In this document: positions 6,819 through 12,612 of the stretch, one piece after another
Layout of the letters: each line of letters starts with the position of its first letter
Numbering within the stretch: the stretch's first letter is position 1
Origin: an uncultured Faecalibacterium sp.
GTDB taxonomy: Bacteria; Bacillota; Clostridia; Oscillospirales; Ruminococcaceae
Length of the DNA stretch: 17,805 nt
Direction of reading: 5' to 3'
Assembly (NCBI GenBank): GCA_934539245.1
Contig: CAKTCK010000039.1
Span: forward strand, 1-17,805
The notes under the pieces: generated by a model
What the model was told of the DNA's origin: nothing
The model's input: only the letters and a program-made list of their open reading frames with translations
Databases searched by the model: none
Program-made: the position numbers and the translations under genes

Positions 6819-6890
6819 GAGCCCTAAATGGGCTCCGCAGTTATTGTGCGGCGGGTGGTCCGGCTTCCCCCAGTCCCCCGCCCGCCGCAC
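6819..6890 (+). promoter_or_regulatory. Structured leader before the AraC-type gene
   Basis: Two hairpins lie in the 90 bases before the ribosome binding site: GAGCCC/GGGCTC with a 5-base loop (6819-6835), and a perfect 10-bp stem GTGCGGCGGG/CCCGCCGCAC (6846-6855 with 6881-6890). The second ends 6 bases before GGAGG (6897). A TATAAG at 6814-6819 could be a -10 box but no good -35 is visible. Confidence 0.4.
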
Positions 6891-6910
6891 CGTTACGGAG
6901 GACAGATACA

Positions 6911-7309
6911 ATGATGGCAAAGCTTGAATGCTCCCCGCAGCCCGCCCGCATGGAGGCCGTGAGCCGCGATGCACTGGTGCAGGCGGCGCTGCAGGAGATC
7001 ACCCAAAATTATCGTGAGGCCAGCCTTTCCAACGTGGCAAGGGCTTATGGTGTTTCGCTGGCGTATGTCAGCGAGTGCGTGCGCGCCCAGACCGGGCGCA
7101 CCTACAAGGAGCTGCTGCAAAAGCACCGCATGGAGACCGCCGCGCGGCTGCTGCGCCGCAGCGATTTGAACATCCAGCAGATCATCGCGCAGGTGGGCTA
7201 CGAGAACACCAGCTACTTCTACCGCCTGTTCCACGAGCGCTACGGTCTGAGCCCCCGGGAGTACCGGCTGGTACGCACCGGCACCACCACCCGCCGCCCC
7301 ACCGCATGA
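6911..7309 (+). CDS. Short AraC-family DNA-binding protein
   Basis: A 132-residue protein made almost only of an AraC-type DNA-binding domain. I chose the ATG at 6911, 9 bases after GGAGG (6897-6901); a longer in-frame start at 6722 lies inside a repeat and has no such site. Two helix-turn-helix motifs are visible, near 38-60 (NVARAYGVSLAYVSECV) and 86-108. The family C-terminal signature GYENTSYFYRLFHERYG then SPREYR follows at 96-118. The usual effector-binding domain is missing; only about 20-30 extra N-terminal residues precede the DNA-binding part. It may sense nothing directly, as with SoxS/MarA-type regulators, but targets are unknown. It is probably a single-gene unit, ended by a terminator at 7331-7370. 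Confidence 0.85.
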   Translation: MMAKLECSPQPARMEAVSRDALVQAALQEITQNYREASLSNVARAYGVSLAYVSECVRAQTGRTYKELLQKHRMETAARLLRRSDLNIQQIIAQVGYENTSYFYRLFHERYGLSPREYRLVRTGTTTRRPTA

Positions 7310-7330
7310 AGCCCCTCGTTTTGCTGCCCT

Positions 7331-7370
7331 GACCGCCGTGCTGCCGCCCCGCGCACGGCGGTCGATTTTT
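7331..7370 (+). terminator. Intrinsic terminator of the AraC-type gene
   Basis: A perfect 11-bp stem GACCGCCGTGC/GCACGGCGGTC (7331-7341 with 7353-7363) is followed by GATTTTT. Confidence 0.92.
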
Positions 7371-7390
7371 GCCGCAAAATGGAGAATAAT

Positions 7391-7420
7391 CTGGCACTTT
7401 ATGGAAAATTGTGTTATACT
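7391..7420 (+). promoter_or_regulatory. Promoter of the acetyltransferase gene
   Basis: CTGGCA (7391-7396), 18 bases, then TATACT (7415-7420) preceded by TGT, an extended -10 element. It lies about 50 bases before the gene. Confidence 0.6.
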
Positions 7421-7472
7421 GATACAAATGCACCCCGCGCAGCAGGGCGCGGGCGAGAGAGGATGAGACGAT

Positions 7473-7979
7473 ATGTTTCGCGGAGCGGTAAGAGCGGATA
7501 TGGCAAAGATCCTTGAGGTCTATGCCCGTGCGCGGGATTTCATGGCGAAAAACGGCAACCCCACCCAGTGGGGCGACAATTACCCCAGCCCGGAACTGCT
7601 GGAAGAGGATATCGACACCAACCGGCTGTTCGTGTACATGATCAACGGCCGGATGCAGGCGGTATTTGCCTTTATCCTTGGCGAGGACCCCACTTACAAG
7701 GTCATCGAGGACGGGCAGTGGCTCAACGACACTTTGCCCTACGGCACCCTGCACCGGCTGGCGTCGGCAGGCGAGAGCAAGGGCGTGGGCAAAGCGGTGG
7801 TAGAGTGGTGTCTGGAGCACTGCGAGAGCCTGCGCGCCGACACCCACGCCGACAACAAGGTGATGCAGCACCTGCTGGAAAGCGAGGGCTTTACCCGCTG
7901 TGGCATCATCCATGTGGAGGACGGCACCCCGCGCATTGCCTACCAGCGGATGTCTCTGACCCAGAGCCAGCTGGGGTAA
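7473..7979 (+). CDS. GNAT-family N-acetyltransferase
   Basis: A 168-residue protein that should move an acetyl group from acetyl-CoA to an amine; the substrate is unknown. The ATG has AGAGAGGA 9 bases upstream. Conserved GNAT features are visible: a central strand segment YMINGRMQAVFAFIL (about 55-69), the acetyl-CoA pyrophosphate loop region ESKGVGKAVVEW (about 100-111) after the strand TLHRLAS, and a late RADTHADNKVMQHLLESEGF (122-141) with the typical D..N..M..L..K/EGF order. The single-gene unit has its own promoter. Its stop is followed immediately by a dispersed repeat (copy B) whose hairpin and T-run may act as the terminator. Confidence 0.9.
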   Translation: MFRGAVRADMAKILEVYARARDFMAKNGNPTQWGDNYPSPELLEEDIDTNRLFVYMINGRMQAVFAFILGEDPTYKVIEDGQWLNDTLPYGTLHRLASAGESKGVGKAVVEWCLEHCESLRADTHADNKVMQHLLESEGFTRCGIIHVEDGTPRIAYQRMSLTQSQLG

Positions 7980-8197
7980 GGACGATTTAAAATGCCCTCC
8001 GCTTCTTCCGGGTTGCGGCACCCAGCATCCGCATCGTGCCTTGGGCGGCACTCGCGTCTTGCTGGCCGCTGCCCCAACAACTCCTCCCTGTTTCCGCCGC
8101 TGGCGGCGGTCGTCGTCGTTGCAGCGGAAGAATATTTTTGATTTTGGGGTTCTGAAAAGCCTGCGGGCTTTTCAGAACCCCTTTTTCACGGGAGGGG
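7980..8197 (+). repeat. Dispersed structured repeat, family 1, copy B (expanded)
   Basis: It starts GGACGATT directly after the acetyltransferase stop. CCGCT (7999-8003) and AGCGG (8123-8127) match the second crossing stem of copies A and C, but the middle is about 85 bases longer and contains extra GC-rich hairpins. The first stem (ATGCCC, 7992-7997) lacks its expected partner. The right half is intact: an A/T-rich spacer, a perfect 16-bp hairpin with loop TGCG (8146-8181), then TTTTTCACGGG. The T-run could terminate the upstream gene. Confidence 0.75.
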
Positions 8198-8305
8198 GTG
8201 TAGTCAAAACCGCAAAACTGTATTTTGAACAAGTACAATTTTCGGGGCGGTTCTGCAAAAGCTTACAAAAAACGCGGGTTTCGGCTGCAAAATGCCTGAA
8301 AACAC

Positions 8306-8334
8306 TTCCTCTTTTTGACCGTATATGCTATAAT
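8306..8334 (+). promoter_or_regulatory. Promoter of sstT
   Basis: A perfect TATAAT (8329-8334) with TGC directly before it is a strong extended -10 element. The -35 position (TTCCTC, 8306-8311) is weak, as is common with extended -10 promoters. A TTGACC at 8315 is too close to serve. The leader of about 65 bases carries a small GTTC/GAAC hairpin. Confidence 0.65.
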
Positions 8335-8405
8335 GACAACTGTTCTTGTGTAAGGAACAGGAAGATGTGCGCACTAGGCGTACAGTGTAAGAGGAGTGTT
8401 ACGAT

Positions 8406-9653
8406 ATGAAAACCTTGAAAGCGGTTGTAGCAAAATACAACCAGACCAGCCTGATCCTGCGCATCCTGATCGGCCTGGCAGCCGGTTCGGTGCTGGCACT
8501 GGTAGTGCCGGGCGCAGGTTGGGTAGGCGAGCTGGGCAGCCTGTTCGTTGGTGCACTGAAGGGCATTGCCCCGGTGCTGGTGTTCGTCATTGTGGCAAGC
8601 GCGCTGGCACAGGGCTCGTCCAAGCTGGACCGCCGCTTTGGCACCGTGATCTGGCTGTACATGCTCACCACCTTTCTGGCGGCGGCCATTGCAGCGATCA
8701 CCAGCTTTATGTTCCCGGTCACGGTGGTGCTGGCCGACGCAGCGCAGTCCGACGTGATCCCGCAGGGCTTGGGCGAGGTGCTGAGCACCCTGCTGACCAA
8801 CTTTGTGGCCAACCCCGTCAGTGCCCTGATGAATGGCAACTACATCGGCATCCTGTTCTGGGCCTGCATGTTCGGCATTGCCATGAAAAACATCGGCGCA
8901 GAGAGCACCAAGGTCTTTCTGGCAAACACCGCCGATGCTGTTTCCCAGATCGTGCGCTGGATCATCAATCTGGCGCCCTTCGGCATCATGGGCTTGGTGT
9001 ACACCAACGTTTCCGGCAACGGTCTGGCCATCTTTACCCAGTACGGCAAGCTGCTGGCGCTGCTGGTGGGCACCATGCTGTTCATGGCGCTGATCGTTTC
9101 TCCCTTTATCATGTTCATCTACCTGCGCTGCAACCCGTACCCGCTGGTATTCCGCTGCCTGAAGGAGTCCGGCCTGACCGCCTTCTTCACCCGCAGTTCT
9201 GCCGCCAACATCCCCGTGAATATGTCCCTGTGTGAAAAGCTGGGTCTGGACAAGGACATGTACTCCGTGTCCATTCCGCTGGGCGCTACCATCAATATGG
9301 ACGGTGCCGCCATCACCATTACCATCATGACGCTGGCAGCGGCTAATACGCTGGGCATTCAGGTGTCTTTGCCCGCCGCCATCGTACTGAGCGCCATGAG
9401 CGCTCTGGGCGCCTGCGGCGCCTCCGGCGTGGCCGGCGGCTCTCTGCTGCTGATCCCCATGGCCTGCTCGCTGTTCGGCATCTCCAACGACATCGCCATG
9501 CAGATGGTGGGCGTGGGCTTCATCATCGGCGTGGTGCAGGACTCGGTGGAGACTGCGCTGAACTCTGCCGGTGACGTGGAATTTGCTGCCACCGCCGAGT
9601 ATCACCAGTGGCTCAAGGAGGGCAAGCCCCTGCCGGCTTTCCTGAAGGGCTGA
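8406..9653 (+). CDS. sstT: Sodium:serine/threonine symporter SstT
   Basis: SstT imports serine and threonine with Na+ across the cell membrane; it belongs to the dicarboxylate/amino acid:cation symporter family. The 415-residue length matches E. coli SstT closely. Family signatures are very clear: FTRSSAANIPVNMSLCEKLG in the middle, SIPLGATINMDGAAIT (the substrate/cation region), and a later CGASGVAGGSLLLIP and GISNDIAMQ. There are about eight membrane segments plus re-entrant loops. GAGGAG (8391-8396) lies 9 bases before the ATG. It is a single-gene unit with its own promoter and a very strong terminator at 9671-9707. Confidence 0.96.
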   Translation: MKTLKAVVAKYNQTSLILRILIGLAAGSVLALVVPGAGWVGELGSLFVGALKGIAPVLVFVIVASALAQGSSKLDRRFGTVIWLYMLTTFLAAAIAAITSFMFPVTVVLADAAQSDVIPQGLGEVLSTLLTNFVANPVSALMNGNYIGILFWACMFGIAMKNIGAESTKVFLANTADAVSQIVRWIINLAPFGIMGLVYTNVSGNGLAIFTQYGKLLALLVGTMLFMALIVSPFIMFIYLRCNPYPLVFRCLKESGLTAFFTRSSAANIPVNMSLCEKLGLDKDMYSVSIPLGATINMDGAAITITIMTLAAANTLGIQVSLPAAIVLSAMSALGACGASGVAGGSLLLIPMACSLFGISNDIAMQMVGVGFIIGVVQDSVETALNSAGDVEFAATAEYHQWLKEGKPLPAFLKG

Positions 9654-9670
9654 TAACCTGACATAAACAA

Positions 9671-9707
9671 AGCAGCCGCTGCACGAGAAAGTGCAGCGGC
9701 TGCTTTT
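9671..9707 (+). terminator. Intrinsic terminator of sstT
   Basis: A perfect 14-bp stem AGCAGCCGCTGCAC/GTGCAGCGGCTGCT around GAGAAA is followed by TTTT, 17 bases after the stop. Confidence 0.95.
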
Positions 9708-9713
9708 TGCGTG

Positions 9714-9830
9714 GGACGATTGGAAATGCGCTCCGCGTTGCTCTGCGCATCATCAGCGGAAAGAATATTATTATAATTTGTGGCTCAGAAACGCCTGCGG
9801 GCGCTTCTGAGCCACTTTTTCACGGGTGGG
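9714..9830 (+). repeat. Dispersed structured repeat, family 1, copy C
   Basis: The cleanest full copy. GGACGATT start; ATGCGC (9726-9731) pairs with GCGCAT (9745-9750), and TCCGC (9732-9736) with GCGGA (9756-9760), in crossing order as in copy A. An A/T-rich spacer follows, then a 16-bp hairpin with one A-C mismatch and loop TGCG (9780-9815), then TTTTTCACGGGTGGG. Compared with copy A, both arms of the first stem have changed together (GGCC to GCGC), which keeps the pairing. Confidence 0.8.
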
Positions 9831-9854
9831 GTCGTAACGGGAAACGGCAGCAGC

Positions 9855-9881
9855 AAAAAAGCTCCCCCTTTCGGGGGAGCT
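9855..9881 (-). terminator. Intrinsic terminator of the minus-strand lipoprotein gene
   Basis: On the minus strand, the perfect 9-bp stem AGCTCCCCC/GGGGGAGCT with loop GAAA is followed by a run of T. It uses repeat family 2 copy d as the stem. Confidence 0.85.
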
Positions 9882-9907
9882 GGCGAACGAATGTGAGCCT
9901 GAGAGGG
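9860..9907 (+). repeat. Hairpin repeat, family 2, copy d
   Basis: AGCTCCCCC/GGGGGAGCT (9860-9881), then GGC...GCC around 9882-9898, then TGAGAGGG. Same order as copies a-c. On the minus strand its first hairpin is also the terminator of the lipoprotein gene. Confidence 0.65.
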
Positions 9908-9920
9908 TTTATTTTACCAT

Positions 9921-10463
9921 TTACCCAAACAGCACCACGGCGTAGCGCACGCCGTCCTTTACCACATAGGCAACGCCCAGTTTGGTCTTACCGGCGGCGG
10001 CAGACTTCATGGTGTCGGTCACGATGCCGTCCTTCGGCAGAACAAAGCGAATGTAGTCTTTTCTGGAATCCAGATCCGTGTCAATGTAAAAGCCCGGGAC
10101 AAAATCGGCATTCGAACCGAAAATACCCATGCCCATATCTTCAAATGCAGAGGCATAGTGGTGCTGTAAAAGGTTGATCTTTGCACTGTCATTGGCGCTG
10201 CCGACACGGTAGAGCTCAGTCTTATTTGCATTGGTAGAGCAGGACACCGAGGTACTGGCGACCCAGCTTGCGATGCTGTAAGCCTTGTCGCTCAATTCTT
10301 CACTGTAGGTCATGCTGAACTGTCCGCACAGTGCCTTTGCGCTGTTGGCATCCGAATGCTTAGGCCCCATCGGCGCACCCACGCTGGCGTCGCAGGCGGT
10401 GAACACGCTCAGTGCCATCAGGCCGACTAGCAGGCATGCCAGCAGTTTTTTCCAGTTTTTCAT
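9921..10463 (-). CDS. Putative secreted lipoprotein, function unknown
   Basis: A 180-residue protein with a Sec-type lipoprotein signal: MKNWKK, a hydrophobic core, and FTAC with Cys24 as the likely acylation site (Phe at -3 is unusual). The mature domain of about 156 residues has two internal Cys residues after the lipid Cys. Its C-terminal GVAYVVKDGVRYAVVLFG weakly recalls the end of CAP/SCP-type extracellular domains. I do not assign that family on this evidence. The ribosome binding site AGGAGC lies 8 bases before the ATG, and the promoter at 10520-10548 is good, so it is a single-gene unit. It sits just after the rny terminator. Confidence 0.8.
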   Translation of the reverse strand: MKNWKKLLACLLVGLMALSVFTACDASVGAPMGPKHSDANSAKALCGQFSMTYSEELSDKAYSIASWVASTSVSCSTNANKTELYRVGSANDSAKINLLQHHYASAFEDMGMGIFGSNADFVPGFYIDTDLDSRKDYIRFVLPKDGIVTDTMKSAAAGKTKLGVAYVVKDGVRYAVVLFG

Positions 10464-10519
10464 AAAACGATGCTCCTTTCCGTTCCGGGTTCGTTGCTTT
10501 TTGCTTTCTTTCTGTACCC

Positions 10520-10548
10520 ATGATACCTTTTTTTAACAGGAAATGCAA
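10520..10548 (-). promoter_or_regulatory. Promoter of the minus-strand lipoprotein gene
   Basis: On the minus strand, TTGCAT (10548-10543), 17 bases, TATCAT (10525-10520). Both boxes match sigma-A at five of six positions or close to it. Confidence 0.65.
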
Positions 10549-10559
10549 TCGTTTTGGCG

Positions 10560-10598
10560 CAAAAAAACAGGCTGCCGTGCAAAAAACACGGCAGCCTG
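10560..10598 (-). terminator. Intrinsic terminator of rny
   Basis: A perfect 12-bp stem CAGGCTGCCGTG/CACGGCAGCCTG (10568-10598) is followed on the minus strand by TTTTTTT, 11 bases after the rny stop. Confidence 0.95.
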
Positions 10599-10609
10599 CG
10601 GAAAAGGCT

Positions 10610-12181
10610 TTATTTTGCGTACTCCACAGCGCGGCTCTCGCGGATGACGTTGACCTTGATCTGGCCGGGGTAATCCAGCGTATCCTCGATCTTTTTGGCA
10701 ATAGAGCGTGCCAGCAGGATGACCTGATCGTCGCTGATGACGTCGGGCTTGACCAGAATGCGCACTTCGCGGCCTGCCTGCACGGCAAAGGCCTGCTCCA
10801 CGCCCTCGAAGCTGGAGGAGATCTCCTCCAGATTCTCCAAACGCTTGACGTAGCTTTCCACGTTCTCGCGGCGGGCACCCGGGCGGGCGGCGCTGATAGC
10901 GTCGGCTGCCTGAATGATGAACGCCAGCGGGGTCTTGGGCTCCACGTCGCCGTGGTGTGCCTCTATGGCGTGGATGATCTGGGTGTTCTCCTTGTACTTG
11001 CGGCAGATGTCCACGCCGATCTGGACGTGGCTGCCCTCGATCTCGTGATCCAGTGCCTTGCCGATATCATGCAGCAGACCGGCGCGGCGTGCCATGGTGA
11101 CGTTCACACCCATCTCGCCTGCCAGCAGACCGGCCACCCAAGCCACTTCCATGCTGTGGGTCAAAGCGTTCTGACCAAAGCTGGTGCGGTACTTGAGCCG
11201 CCCGATCAGCTTGATCAGGTCGGGGTGCAGGCCGTGGATGCCCAGCTCCATCACTGCGCGCTCGCCCTCGCGCTTCATCTGCAGCTCCAGATCGTGGCGG
11301 CACTTTTCCACCGTCTCCTCGATGCGGGCGGGGTGGATACGGCCATCGCCGATCAGGCGCTCCAGCGTCATGCGGGCGACCTCGCGGCGGGTCTGGTCGA
11401 AGGAGGACAGGGTGATGGCCTCCGGGGTATCATCGATGATCAGATCCACGCCGGTAGCAGTTTCCAGAGCGCGGATATTGCGGCCCTCACGGCCGATGAT
11501 GCGGCCCTTCATCTCATCGCTGGGCAGCGGCACCACGCTGACGGTGGTCTCGCTGCAATGGTCGGCAGCGCAGCGGCTGACGGCCTGTCCGATGAGGTTG
11601 CGGGCGATGTTATCGCAGTTTTCCTTCAGGTCGGTCTCGTAGGCGGCAACGCGCACGGCCTTTTCGTGGGTCAGCTCCTCGTCTACCTTGTGCAGCAGCA
11701 CCTCGCGGGCGTCCTCCTGACTCAGACCAGCCAGCGTTTCCAGACGCTCCATCTCCTTGGCGCGCAGAGCGTCGATCTCTGCCAGACGCTCCTCGGCTTC
11801 AGCGGCGCGCTTTTTCAGCTCTTCTTCCTTCTTTTCCAGCGCTTCGGTCTTGCGGTCCAGCGCCGTCTCCTTCTGGTCGATGCGGTTCTCCTGACGGCTG
11901 ATCTCCGCACGGCGCTGCTTGATCTCCTTGTCGGCCTCTGCCTTCTGGGCATCGACCTCGGCTTTCAGACGGAAAGCCTCGTCCTTTGCTTCCAGAACCG
12001 CTTCCTTGCGCTTCTGGTCGGCGGTCTTGATCGCCTCGTTCACCAGCCGGGTAGCCTCGGCTTCGGCGCTGCCGATCTGGGCTTCGGCGGTCTTTTTACG
12101 GTTGTTGTAACCAATAAAATAGCCCGCAGCCACGCCGACAACAGCAACGATCAAGACCACGATCACTCCGATCGCGATCAT
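10610..12181 (-). CDS. rny: Ribonuclease Y
   Basis: RNase Y is a membrane-anchored endoribonuclease that starts bulk mRNA decay and processes riboswitch and operon transcripts in Firmicutes. I chose the ATG at 12181 (523 residues, normal length): AAAGGAGA (12198-12191) lies 9 bases upstream, whereas the in-frame ATG at 12205 has no ribosome binding site. Visible parts in order: one N-terminal membrane helix (about 1-24), a long charged coiled coil (about 30-200, with many EKK/EEE repeats), a KH RNA-binding domain with [15 protein letters not shown] (226-240), and an HD phosphohydrolase-type nuclease domain with H371-D372 in [12 protein letters not shown]. All key elements are intact. It is a single-gene unit with a strong promoter, a leader of about 260 bases and a strong terminator. 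Confidence 0.97.
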   Translation of the reverse strand: MIAIGVIVVLIVAVVGVAAGYFIGYNNRKKTAEAQIGSAEAEATRLVNEAIKTADQKRKEAVLEAKDEAFRLKAEVDAQKAEADKEIKQRRAEISRQENRIDQKETALDRKTEALEKKEEELKKRAAEAEERLAEIDALRAKEMERLETLAGLSQEDAREVLLHKVDEELTHEKAVRVAAYETDLKENCDNIARNLIGQAVSRCAADHCSETTVSVVPLPSDEMKGRIIGREGRNIRALETATGVDLIIDDTPEAITLSSFDQTRREVARMTLERLIGDGRIHPARIEETVEKCRHDLELQMKREGERAVMELGIHGLHPDLIKLIGRLKYRTSFGQNALTHSMEVAWVAGLLAGEMGVNVTMARRAGLLHDIGKALDHEIEGSHVQIGVDICRKYKENTQIIHAIEAHHGDVEPKTPLAFIIQAADAISAARPGARRENVESYVKRLENLEEISSSFEGVEQAFAVQAGREVRILVKPDVISDDQVILLARSIAKKIEDTLDYPGQIKVNVIRESRAVEYAK

Positions 12182-12198
12182 TGCGTTCACTCTCCTTT

Positions 12199-12451
12199 GT
12201 TTCAATTCAATGCAAAATTAAAAGCAGGAGACGCTGCGCAGCAGGACACGGGCAATGATATAGAAAGAGCTTTCAATGCAAAAAGTGACACCAAAACCAT
12301 ACGCACCGTCCAAAACCGGCGGTACGGGCAAAAGCATACGGCTTTTCTCTCTACGGTTCCATTTTATATCAAACAGGCACGCTTTGCCTGAAACGGGTAC
12401 AGGGTCACACAGAAGCCTGCGTACAGCGTCTTTGATTCCATACTACTAATT
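12199..12451 (-). other. Long rny leader, no known element recognised
   Basis: The promoter at 12452-12480 leaves a 5' untranslated region of about 260 bases. It has a small hairpin CAGGC/GCCTG (12374-12390) and no large conserved fold I can name. The open frames crossing it are not credible genes. It could carry autoregulation by RNase Y cleavage or host a second promoter. Confidence 0.35.
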
Positions 12452-12480
12452 ATAGTACGAAACAATTGCCCGCTTGTCAA
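12452..12480 (-). promoter_or_regulatory. Promoter of rny
   Basis: On the minus strand, a perfect TTGACA (12480-12475), 17 bases, then TACTAT (12457-12452). Confidence 0.75.
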
Positions 12481-12538
12481 GAGGAAAACCCTGCCCGCAG
12501 AACATTTTGTGCAGAAAAACAAAAATAGAAGCGGAACG

Positions 12539-12612
12539 CCACCCGTGAAAATGGGGTTCAGAAACGCCCGCAGGCGTTTCTGAACCCCGAAATTTAAAAT
12601 AATTTTTCCGCT
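12539..12612 (-). repeat. Dispersed structured repeat, family 1, copy D (right half only)
   Basis: On the minus strand it starts AGCGGAAA, whose first A is the last base of the upstream stop codon. A/T-rich spacer, a perfect 16-bp hairpin with loop TGCG (12588-12553), then ATTTTCACGGGTGG follow. The left half with the crossing stems is absent. The hairpin may terminate the LysR-phosphatase gene. Confidence 0.8.

Noticed and set aside
8328..9605. Long minus-strand open frame opposite sstT
   Set aside because: Shadow of sstT with His/Gln-rich composition and no start signal.
10520..12391. Open frame of over 600 codons on the plus strand
   Set aside because: It lies opposite rny, whose KH and HD domains are unmistakable. 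It has low-complexity His/Gln/Leu-rich sequence typical of an antisense frame in GC-rich DNA, and no ribosome binding site.
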